This document shows positions 1-7,961 of a DNA stretch of 64,000 nt, piece after piece. The translations under genes and the position numbers were made by a program. A model generated the notes under the pieces. The model was not told where the DNA came from. It searched no databases and worked only from the letters and a program-made list of their open reading frames with translations. The first letter of the stretch is position 1; each line of letters starts with the position of its first letter. This DNA is from an uncultured Chitinophagaceae bacterium (GTDB lineage: Bacteria; Bacteroidota; Bacteroidia; Chitinophagales; Chitinophagaceae): the NCBI GenBank assembly GCA_937862815.1, contig CALMED010000036.1, positions 1 through 64,000 of the forward strand. The letters run 5' to 3'.

Positions 1-1686
1 GGCATTGATGTAATCGGATGCAAGTCCCTCCCGGGTGGTGATGTGTTGCCATGTTTCGCGGGCTGGATCAAGCTGCACCAAACCTCCACTGTAACCCATC
101 CACAACCGGTTGTTGCGATCGAAAACCACGCGGGGAGGTTGTGATGTATTGGATGACCTGAGGCGAACCGATTCCGGGAAGCGATAAAAGCGAAGAGCAC
201 CGTTTACATGATTCCGCCGGATGAGCCCGCTGCGTACTACCATCCAGAGATCACCCGGCCGGTCGGTAGCAATACTGTAAAACATACTATCGCCAGGCAG
301 AAGATTTGATTTCGAAAACCTGTTCCGTTGCTTGCTATATTGATACAAGCCCTTTTGGTCAAGTGATAGAAGAAAAACATTGCCCGCCCCGTCCTGCACC
401 AGTTCGCGGAAAGTACGGTCGTTGCGTTGGCCATCAACGGGGATGGATTGCCGGTATTGCATGGATTCATCGTACACATAAATACCATAACCGGCATTGC
501 ACGACATCCAGTACTCCCGCCGCACAGAATCGTACAGAACGGACAACAGGTCGGGGCGGTACGAAAACCCGGGGGGTTGAAACAGGCGGTAGCGGGTGCC
601 CATCCGTGCATTGAGCGGGTGCCGGAAGTAAACGCCGTTGGCCGAACAAAACCAGGTACAGCCGTCGGACGTGTTTGTTATACCCGAGAAGGAACGCGGA
701 CCAGTGTCGGTACTGTCAACCGGCAAAAAGCGCCTGCATTGCAGGGTGCGGGTGTTCAGCAACCACACTCCATCGTCGAGTGTACTTACATACAGGTCAT
801 CCTTACCGGCTGGCACAATGTGTGATACAATATTTTTCGACAGATTGGACCGCTGGTATTCAAACGGGGCAAACGGAATGTTCAGAAACCCGGCCGTTGC
901 CTTATCAAACCGCACCACACCACCCCCCCAGGCTCCCAGCCAGATGAAACCGGAACTGTCGGCGTACACGTAGTGAAAACTATTGTCGATCCACCTGGCA
1001 ACCCCGTTCTTTTTATTCTGGTATTTTTGAAAAGCAGCCGTACGGGTGTCGAAACGGAACAACCCGTCGGTAGTGGCCAGCCACAACACATCGGGATCGG
1101 CAACATCGGCTGCAATGCGGCGTACTTCGTTCTCAAAACGCACCGTACCGTTGGTATTTCTGCCGGGCTCCGGGATGAACTGAACGAACGAATCCGTTTC
1201 CCCCTTGTAGAGCAGCAATCCCCGTCCGTTGGTACCCGCCCATAAACGGCCCCGGGCATCGCGGAACAGATCAAATATCCAGTAAAAGCTGTTGGAGTCG
1301 GGCGTGGGATGCAGGTATTGTTTCCAGCTTCTGTACGCTGGTTGGTACCGGCACAGTCCTTTACCAAAAGTACCCACCCACAGATTGGCTGCCGCATCTT
1401 CCTCTATATCGGTTACGGAACCGGACGACAGCGTCGTGGTATCCCGGCTGTCGGCATAAAATCCGGCAAACGAATAACCATCATATCGGTACAAACCCGA
1501 TTGTGTACTCAGCCATAGAAAACCATCGGATGCCTCGTAGATTTTATTGAGCCCGGCATTGGGTACACCGTCGGCCCGGGTGAGCAGGCGTATTCCCTCC
1601 GGCATCGGCTGTGCATAGCCCGCTTGAAGTAAGAAAAAGGGAACCAGTATCCACCCGCTTCTTCGTATGCAAAACTGCTGAGACAT
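1..1686 (-). CDS. Two-component regulator propeller protein (N-terminal part, cut by window edge)
   Basis: An uninterrupted frame of 562 codons runs from the ATG at 1686 to base 1 without a stop, so the 3' end lies outside the window. Residues 1-26 are a signal peptide ending near GYAQ. The rest is a series of short propeller-blade motifs of the Reg_prop type, for example DGFLWLSTQSGLYRYDG (54-70), NLWVGTFGKGLCRY, GRLWAGTNGRGLLLY, GFIWLGAWGGGVVRFD and RLWMGYSGGLVQLDP. In the family this periplasmic propeller is followed by a Y_Y_Y domain, a membrane segment and a histidine kinase or DNA-binding output; that part is not visible here. It lies 51 bp downstream of the cytochrome c peroxidase on the same strand, so it may be the sensor for the SusC/SusD operon. 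Confidence 0.85.
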   Translation of the reverse strand, partial: MSQQFCIRRSGWILVPFFLLQAGYAQPMPEGIRLLTRADGVPNAGLNKIYEASDGFLWLSTQSGLYRYDGYSFAGFYADSRDTTTLSSGSVTDIEEDAAANLWVGTFGKGLCRYQPAYRSWKQYLHPTPDSNSFYWIFDLFRDARGRLWAGTNGRGLLLYKGETDSFVQFIPEPGRNTNGTVRFENEVRRIAADVADPDVLWLATTDGLFRFDTRTAAFQKYQNKKNGVARWIDNSFHYVYADSSGFIWLGAWGGGVVRFDKATAGFLNIPFAPFEYQRSNLSKNIVSHIVPAGKDDLYVSTLDDGVWLLNTRTLQCRRFLPVDSTDTGPRSFSGITNTSDGCTWFCSANGVYFRHPLNARMGTRYRLFQPPGFSYRPDLLSVLYDSVRREYWMSCNAGYGIYVYDESMQYRQSIPVDGQRNDRTFRELVQDGAGNVFLLSLDQKGLYQYSKQRNRFSKSNLLPGDSMFYSIATDRPGDLWMVVRSGLIRRNHVNGALRFYRFPESVRLRSSNTSQPPRVVFDRNNRLWMGYSGGLVQLDPARETWQHITTREGLASDYINA

Positions 1687-1737
1687 GCTTACGAAAGTTA
1701 TGCAAACATTCGGCTTATATGAAACAGCACCGATAAT

Positions 1738-2895
1738 TTATTTCGGAAAATCTACCGGAGGATTCAAGCGGCGGGGGGTGGTTGTAATGGCCTGCATAAA
1801 AGCAACAACGGAATTCACCTCAGTGTCGGTAAGATTGAGCTTGCGCAACATCGGTGATGTTACCGGAAGTAATGAATCCCGGGGAGTTCCCAGGTACTTT
1901 TTCTGGATGGGCGCCGGATTACCGAGGTTGTAAAACAAGACCACATCCCGGAGGGTGGGAAAGTTCCCGTGATGAAACCAGGGACCGGTGTTGGCCACTT
2001 CCCGGAGTGAAGGTGTTTTGAATTTGCCCACGTCTTCCTTATTGCGGGTTACATTGTACAACCCGAGGTCTTCGTTCTGGCTGCCCCAGAGAGTTTGGCC
2101 GTCATTGTGAAACCGGTTGTCGCTGAAGAGCGGTGTATTATGACAGTTGATGCAGCCCGCCCGGGTACGGAACAGGTGCAGTCCCAATACTTCTTCATCC
2201 GTCAGTACATCTGCTTTGCCCTTGACGAAGGCATCAAAGCGGCTCGGCGGACTTACAATGGTGCGTTCAAAACAGGCAATGGCCTTGAAAATCTTTTCAC
2301 GGTCAATGCCCTCTTCTCCGAAAGCTTTTTTAAAGAGAGGCTTATACCCGCTAAACTGTTGCACACCTTTCTCCATCGCATCCAGGCTCTCGTTCATCTC
2401 AAGATGATCCTGGATGGGGAAGCGCGCCTGGTCTTCCAGTGATGCTGCCCTGCCATCCCAAAAAAGCTTGTCGTAATACCCCACATTGAAGAGCGTCATT
2501 GCATTGCGGGCACCCAGTTTCCGGTCGTGTCCGAATGCCACCCGCTTGCCATCGCCCCAGCCCAGTTGGGGGTCGTGACAGCTGGCGCAGGCAATCTGTC
2601 CCGACACCGACAGCCGGGGATCAAAAAACAGGGTTTTACCCAGATCCCGCTTGGCATCGTTGTAGGGGTTATGGGCAGGATGCACAACCGGGTCAAGCAC
2701 ACCGATATCGCGGAAACCCGCTTTTGCCCCTTCCTGCAGCACCGGCGCCGGCCATTTGGTATAGTCGCCGCTGCTGTAACGCTTGCGGAGTTTCTTCACG
2801 GAGGCCGAACCTGCCTGGCGCTCCAGGGTAAAAGAGCAGGCGGCTATGACCAGTAACAAGGTGGCGGCAATCAAAAAAGTCCTGCGAAAAAGCAT
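1738..2895 (-). CDS. Di-haem cytochrome c peroxidase / MauG-family lipoprotein
   Basis: 385 residues. The N-terminus has a lipobox (VIAAC, Cys20), so a lipoprotein is predicted. Two c-type haem sites are visible, CASCH (Cys103, Cys106, His107) and CINCH (Cys248, Cys251, His252), with the family motifs FFDPRLSVSGQIACASCHDP and FERTIVSPPSRFDAF. The family (CCP/MauG) reduces hydrogen peroxide with electrons from cytochromes or quinol, or oxidises protein residues. The gene is 9 bp downstream of the unknown lipoprotein gene and is the fourth gene of the SusC-led operon. Pairing with SusC/SusD instead of a glycosidase is unusual and suggests a non-sugar or redox-modified substrate; that is inference. 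Confidence 0.93.
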   Translation of the reverse strand: MLFRRTFLIAATLLLVIAACSFTLERQAGSASVKKLRKRYSSGDYTKWPAPVLQEGAKAGFRDIGVLDPVVHPAHNPYNDAKRDLGKTLFFDPRLSVSGQIACASCHDPQLGWGDGKRVAFGHDRKLGARNAMTLFNVGYYDKLFWDGRAASLEDQARFPIQDHLEMNESLDAMEKGVQQFSGYKPLFKKAFGEEGIDREKIFKAIACFERTIVSPPSRFDAFVKGKADVLTDEEVLGLHLFRTRAGCINCHNTPLFSDNRFHNDGQTLWGSQNEDLGLYNVTRNKEDVGKFKTPSLREVANTGPWFHHGNFPTLRDVVLFYNLGNPAPIQKKYLGTPRDSLLPVTSPMLRKLNLTDTEVNSVVAFMQAITTTPRRLNPPVDFPK

Positions 2896-2904
2896 ATCAT
2901 TCGT

Positions 2905-3477
2905 TTAGGGAGCAAAGCGATAAAGACGTCTGCGCTCTTTGGGACCGCCGATATCGGTTTCATCAAAGATCACTTCCACTTCAAATCGTTGCGAAATTTC
3001 ACTATAGGTACCCTCCCCGCTGATCCCGATTTCAAATTTGGATTTGTCGCGGCGGTAAACCGGTACTTTCTGAGGTATCACCAGCACCTTGCCTGTTTTT
3101 GATCCGGGCGCATCCGGAATAAAATGAAAGCACTTGGGGATGGTGATGTTGTAATACCCCGAATCACTGGTGAGCAACTGCGAGGAATAAAAAGAACTCA
3201 TATTTAACGCGTTGGTACCCCGCCCCGCTACATACGGGTTGGCAAAGCCCAGTTTATCCGGTTCGGCATCGCTGGTAATGGAAAAGCCGATGAACGTACG
3301 CCAGGTAGCAGTGGAATCAATGTACACTTCTGCCGCCGGCCGGTAAAAGGGTTCCTGGCGGGCCCAGATACGGGCCAGCGACCGGCTGGCATAGGTGGGC
3401 TTTGCGTTGAATCCTTTTTTACAAGCTGCCGCAAGTAGCAGAACCATTCCAAATACAGCCATCTGTTTCATGCGCAT
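2905..3477 (-). CDS. Unknown lipoprotein of the SusC/SusD operon
   Basis: 190 residues with a hydrophobic N-terminus and lipobox-like LAAACKKG, so a lipoprotein is expected, probably on the outer membrane. I do not recognise a family. The body is rich in beta-prone and aromatic segments, and its end (IFDETDIGGPKERRRLYRF) is compact and basic. It starts 4 bp after susD and ends 9 bp before the peroxidase gene, so it is almost certainly cotranscribed and may be an accessory surface-binding subunit. A second ATG two codons in (MKQM) is an equally possible start. Confidence 0.8.
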   Translation of the reverse strand: MRMKQMAVFGMVLLLAAACKKGFNAKPTYASRSLARIWARQEPFYRPAAEVYIDSTATWRTFIGFSITSDAEPDKLGFANPYVAGRGTNALNMSSFYSSQLLTSDSGYYNITIPKCFHFIPDAPGSKTGKVLVIPQKVPVYRRDKSKFEIGISGEGTYSEISQRFEVEVIFDETDIGGPKERRRLYRFAP

Positions 3478-3481
3478 TCGT

Positions 3482-4855
3482 TTAAAATACCGGGAACGGT
3501 ACAGCGAACCGTTCGTTGGGATAATTTAGTTGACAAAACGTGCCGGTACAATCCTGTCGCACCACGCTATTGCCCCGCCGCGATAAATCAAAGAACAAAT
3601 GTCCTTCAAAACAAAGTTCCCTGCGCCGTTCGGCGAGAATTTCCCGTAAAACGTCTGCTGCCTCCGTGCTGGTGAAATCGGTAACGGAAGGATTGGCCCG
3701 CCGGCGGATCAGGTTCAGGTCCTGCAGGGCCGCGGTGAGATTGCCATTCTCTGCATACGCCTCGGCCCGGCTCAGGTATACTTCCGAGATACGGAACAAC
3801 CGGATGTTATTAGCCGAATCGTTGGCGCCCTGGTATTTACGGGTAAAATAGCGGGTGGTGCCTTCTTTCACTGCAGGTACGAACATGGTGGACTGTCCAC
3901 GTACATCCCCGGGGGCAAACAGGTTCAGCAAATCGGTGGTGGCAGCAAGGTAACCGGCATCACGCAGGGGGTTGTAAAAATCCCCCAGGCTGCCGCCGGT
4001 GCGGATTCCATACGCCAGTTCGAATACCGACTCACTCAGTACGTTCTTGCCCCGCCAGGCGTTCACGTATCCACTGTTGAACAGCAACGGATACCGGTTG
4101 CCGGTAATCAACTGGTTGGCATAGCTGATCACCTCCGTCCAGTTTTTGTTGTAGAGATGCGCCCGCACCAGCAGGGCCCGGGCCGCATCGGCCGAGAGAT
4201 ACGTACGGGCGTTCCCGGCATTATAAATATCAACGCTGTTGTTGTACAAAGGGATGGCACGCTCGCAGTCGCGGAAAATCAGCTCGTACACCGCGTTTAC
4301 CGCAACCGGCGTTCCCTGTGGCTCTATGATGGCCGTGTTCTGCGGCCGGATAATGATGCCGGGATGGTTGGCCCCGTTGCTGAAACCAGGTGCCTGGGCA
4401 AAGACCCGCACCAGATCGAAATGCACCAATGCCCGCATCAGGTATGCATCCGCCAGCATGCGGTTGGTTTTGAACGTATCGGCATCCTGCACCCGTTCCA
4501 CATTTTCAATGATGGTGTTACAACGGTAAAGCAGATTGTACCCCACTTTGAAAAAGTCGGACAGGTCGTTGTTGGCCGGACTGTTTTCAAACTGGTATGA
4601 TTGCTGAAGCACGAGGCTGGTACTGCGGGCATAGCGGATGTTGCCGCCGGTCACCTCCGGAAAAACATAAAAATCCCGCATGTAATAATTAATCGATTTA
4701 AAGGCATCGTAACAACCCACCAATACGGTGCGGGCCCCTTCAAAATCTTTGAAGATGTCCTCCACAGAGATCCGGTTGTAGGGCTCCTGCGACAGGAATT
4801 TTTTGCAGGAACTCAGTCCGGCTGCCAACAGAATATAGAGTGCAATTTTTTTCAT
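3482..4855 (-). CDS. RagB/SusD family nutrient-binding outer membrane lipoprotein
   Basis: 457 residues. The lipobox is LSSCKK (Cys17). Family signatures include the early EPYNRISVEDIF region, ALVHFDLVRVFAQAP in the TPR-like helices, LFRISEVYLSRAEAYAENGNLTAALQDLN, and ILAERRRELCFEGHLFFDL near the C-terminus. SusD proteins sit as a lid on a SusC TonB-dependent channel and bind the ligand. The gene starts 15 bp after susC. The protein stops right after AVPFPVF, where most homologues carry a further short tail with the pattern E-[LI]-x-x-N-P-N. No glycoside hydrolase is next to it, so the substrate is not indicated by context. Confidence 0.96.
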   Translation of the reverse strand: MKKIALYILLAAGLSSCKKFLSQEPYNRISVEDIFKDFEGARTVLVGCYDAFKSINYYMRDFYVFPEVTGGNIRYARSTSLVLQQSYQFENSPANNDLSDFFKVGYNLLYRCNTIIENVERVQDADTFKTNRMLADAYLMRALVHFDLVRVFAQAPGFSNGANHPGIIIRPQNTAIIEPQGTPVAVNAVYELIFRDCERAIPLYNNSVDIYNAGNARTYLSADAARALLVRAHLYNKNWTEVISYANQLITGNRYPLLFNSGYVNAWRGKNVLSESVFELAYGIRTGGSLGDFYNPLRDAGYLAATTDLLNLFAPGDVRGQSTMFVPAVKEGTTRYFTRKYQGANDSANNIRLFRISEVYLSRAEAYAENGNLTAALQDLNLIRRRANPSVTDFTSTEAADVLREILAERRRELCFEGHLFFDLSRRGNSVVRQDCTGTFCQLNYPNERFAVPFPVF

Positions 4856-4870
4856 GAGTTGTTCATACAG

Positions 4871-7800
4871 TTAAAACGATGCCTTGATGCCCCAGGTCCA
4901 GGTTTGCGCTTCCGGGAAATTATACTTGTATTCCCGCAGACCATTGCGGCCGGGCGGAGATTTTTCTTTGTACCAGTACAGCAGGTTGGTGCCGTTGGCA
5001 AACACACTGATGCGGATGCCCCGGATCTGGTCGCTCCACTTTTTGGGCAAGGCATAACCCAGGGTGATGTTGCTCAGTTTGAGATAGGTGTCTTCGTACA
5101 CAAAACGGGACGAATTCACCACAAAGCGGGTGGTGCGGGATAAGCGCGGAATGGTGGCAATATCACCCGGTTGCCGCCAGCGGTCGAGCAGGTTCACCCC
5201 CTGGTTGCGGTTGTCGAGGTTGCGCCCGTTCCACTCGTTGCGGTAGTTGATGAGGCGGTGCCCTCCCACCGAGTACAACAGGTTGACGGTAAGGTTGAAT
5301 CCTTTGTAGCTGAAGGTATTCACCAGCCCTCCCTGGAAACGGGGCAGACGGTCGCCAATGGAGTAGGCATTGCGCATACTGATATCGAGTTGCGTAACCG
5401 GCACAACCTTACCTGTATTGTCGTAAAACAACTCCACACCTGTCTGCGGATCCACGCCTGCCTGCCGGAAGCCCCAGATGCTGCCCGTGCTCACATTGGT
5501 GCGGATGACGGCTGCGTTTTCGCTCACGCTGAAGCGCTGGGCATTGTTCTTGACCTCCAGCACCACGTTCCGGTTAAACCCGAACGTGAGTACTGAGTTC
5601 CAGGTGAAACCGGGATTGCGGATGTTATCCGTGCGCAGCGTGAAATCAAACCCCCGGTTGCGCATCTTGGCAGTGTTCTCCAGCAGGCTTTCAAAGCCGT
5701 TTACAACGGGTACTGTAATGAGTGAAATGGCATCATCAATGATGTTTTGGTAGAAGTCCACGGTGAGGCTGAAGCGTTTTACTATATTTAAATCAATCCC
5801 CGTGTTCAGTTTATAGGATTTCTCCCAGCTCAGTCCCGGGTTGGGAGGTGTGGAAGGATAGGCCGTGGTGAGGCCGTTGTATCCATCGTTGCCAAATTCA
5901 TACAAGCCCTTGGCTTCGTAGCTGCCGATGCGGCTGTTGCCGGTGGTGCCGAAGCTGATGCGGGTACGCAGCAGATCCATCCATTTTACCTGTTGCAGGA
6001 ACCGCTCATTGCTCACCGTCCAGCCCAATCCCAGTGCACCATTTACGGTGGAGTTCACGTCCGTTCCAAAAACGGAAGCCGCATCCAGTCGTCCGCTTAT
6101 ATTGGCAAAATACTTCTTGTTAAAATTATACGAAGCCTGTGAGTAAACGGAATAGGAATTGTTTGTCTGCCGCGACGAAGCCGAGGTCTGGTTGGAGGCG
6201 TTGCTCAGTTCATTGAGCCGGTAATAGCTGAAGCCGGTACCGGTACCCCGCAGCAGTTTGCTCATCTGGCTCTGCAGCTCAAAACCGGCGGTGAAGTCGA
6301 GTTGATTTTTGTCGTTGATCTGCGGCGACCAGTTCAATTGGTTGAAGTTGATCCAGGCGAAATTGGTGCGGTCGTAAATCTGGGCAAAGCCCCCTTTGGA
6401 ACGGCCCGTGGCATTCTGACCCGACTCAAAGATGTTGAGTTTGTTGATGAGGGCGTCGATCCCGAAACTGGTGCTGAAACGCAGGTTCTTCAGCAGGGCA
6501 TAGTCGAGCCGCACGTTGCCGTTCATGGTTCCTCCCTCATGATAGTTGAGATTTTGATCAATAACAGCCAGCGGGTTGGGCACCTGTATCTTGGGCTCAA
6601 AGAAACTGCCGTCCGCTTCGAATACCGGCAGGTTGGGCACCATGGGTACAATGCCGTATACATTCACCGAGTTTTTCATGGTGATGGTGGGCGCCATGGT
6701 GACGGCCAGCGATAGTTTTTTATTCAACTGGTGATCTATGCGTAACCGCATGTAGGCCTTCTTGAAATCATTTCCTATCTGAATGGCATCCTGGGCCAGG
6801 TAGGAAGTGGAAAATCGGTACTGCAGAGCTTCGGTGCCCCCGCTGATATCAAGATCTATGTTCTGAAACCGGCCGTACCGGTTGGTGAGGCCAAACCAGT
6901 CGGTGTCCATGGTGGAACTGCCGGCCAACAACTCGGCCTCAAAGGGAGCGCGGCCTTCGTTGATGTACAGTTCCTTCAACAGCTCGTGGTACTGCGGACC
7001 ATTGAGCCATTTAATACGGTTGATGGGTATGGAATTGCCCGAGCTGTAGCCGGCATTGATCCGTGCCTTGCCCGCCTTCCCTTTTTTTGTGGTTATGATG
7101 ATAACGCCGTTGCTGGCATTGGCCCCGTAGATGGCGGCGGCAGCGGCATCTTTGAGAACTGTGATGCTTTCGATGTCATCGGGATTAATCCCCGCCAGCG
7201 GGTTGAGCAGTTCCTCGTTGTTCAGAAACGCGATGGGTTCATCACCGCGCCGCTGTTCAATGATGGGCACCCCGTCAATAATGAAAAGAGGTTGCGAACT
7301 GGTGGTGAGCGCTGTTCGGTTGGAGGTGATCAGGGGTGTAAGGGAATTCTGGCCGCGGATGTTAATTTTTACCGGCGTCCCCAACTCGGAGTTTCCTTCC
7401 ACCTGCACCCCGGCTACCATGCCTTCCAGCATCTTGTCAAAACTTTCAATGGGCCGGATGGTCTGCAGTTCCCGGTTGGTGATCACACTCAGGCTTCCCA
7501 CAACCTCTTCTTTGGGCTTAGGCCGGGAGTAACCACTTACCACCACCTCCCCCATTTCGTTGAGGCTGGGACTCAGAACAATCCGCAGGCTGGTTCGCCC
7601 GGCAATCCGCAACTGCCGGGTTTTGAAGCCAATGCCGGATATTTCAATGCTGCCGGATTGCAATTCCTCGGTGGTAAGATTGAGGCTGAATTTCCCTTCG
7701 CTGCTGGTCGTGGTGCCTTTGGCAGTACCCAACAGCCGTACCGACATCCCCGAAAGGGGTTGCTGGTCACCCGAACTCACCACTTCGCCCTGTAACACAG

Positions 7801-7876
7801 TTTGAGCGATTGCAGACAGCGACCAAAAAATGAACAGGATCGGCAACAGCAGCCGATGACAGTTTCTCAAAAACAA
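4871..7876 (-). CDS. SusC/RagA family TonB-linked outer membrane transporter
   Basis: 1001 residues. Signal peptide (about 1-25, ending SAIAQ), CarboxypepD_reg-like domain (about 28-110), plug domain containing the family-diagnostic VTVLKDAAAAAIYGANASNG and IIITTKKGK, then a long beta-barrel ending in WTWGIKASF. It imports its ligand across the outer membrane with TonB energy, with SusD as the lid. The only plausible starts in this frame are TTG codons (7876, or two codons later): the frame opens just after a TGA and has no ATG or GTG before the signal peptide. First gene of a five-gene minus-strand operon. Confidence 0.96.
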   Translation of the reverse strand: MFLRNCHRLLLPILFIFWSLSAIAQTVLQGEVVSSGDQQPLSGMSVRLLGTAKGTTTSSEGKFSLNLTTEELQSGSIEISGIGFKTRQLRIAGRTSLRIVLSPSLNEMGEVVVSGYSRPKPKEEVVGSLSVITNRELQTIRPIESFDKMLEGMVAGVQVEGNSELGTPVKINIRGQNSLTPLITSNRTALTTSSQPLFIIDGVPIIEQRRGDEPIAFLNNEELLNPLAGINPDDIESITVLKDAAAAAIYGANASNGVIIITTKKGKAGKARINAGYSSGNSIPINRIKWLNGPQYHELLKELYINEGRAPFEAELLAGSSTMDTDWFGLTNRYGRFQNIDLDISGGTEALQYRFSTSYLAQDAIQIGNDFKKAYMRLRIDHQLNKKLSLAVTMAPTITMKNSVNVYGIVPMVPNLPVFEADGSFFEPKIQVPNPLAVIDQNLNYHEGGTMNGNVRLDYALLKNLRFSTSFGIDALINKLNIFESGQNATGRSKGGFAQIYDRTNFAWINFNQLNWSPQINDKNQLDFTAGFELQSQMSKLLRGTGTGFSYYRLNELSNASNQTSASSRQTNNSYSVYSQASYNFNKKYFANISGRLDAASVFGTDVNSTVNGALGLGWTVSNERFLQQVKWMDLLRTRISFGTTGNSRIGSYEAKGLYEFGNDGYNGLTTAYPSTPPNPGLSWEKSYKLNTGIDLNIVKRFSLTVDFYQNIIDDAISLITVPVVNGFESLLENTAKMRNRGFDFTLRTDNIRNPGFTWNSVLTFGFNRNVVLEVKNNAQRFSVSENAAVIRTNVSTGSIWGFRQAGVDPQTGVELFYDNTGKVVPVTQLDISMRNAYSIGDRLPRFQGGLVNTFSYKGFNLTVNLLYSVGGHRLINYRNEWNGRNLDNRNQGVNLLDRWRQPGDIATIPRLSRTTRFVVNSSRFVYEDTYLKLSNITLGYALPKKWSDQIRGIRISVFANGTNLLYWYKEKSPPGRNGLREYKYNFPEAQTWTWGIKASF

Positions 7877-7891
7877 TTCAGTTCGTTTTCC

Positions 7892-7899
7892 CGAAAGTA
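7892..7899 (-). promoter_or_regulatory. Candidate -7 box for the susC operon
   Basis: On the minus strand this reads TACTTTCG, one mismatch from TAnnTTTG, 15 bp before the TTG start of susC. No -33 TTG is seen at the usual distance, so support is weak. Confidence 0.3.
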
Positions 7900-7961
7900 G
7901 GGATAATTTTCTGCATCACCTTCCACCTATATTCGTACCTTCCGGAGTAAAAAACTGAATT

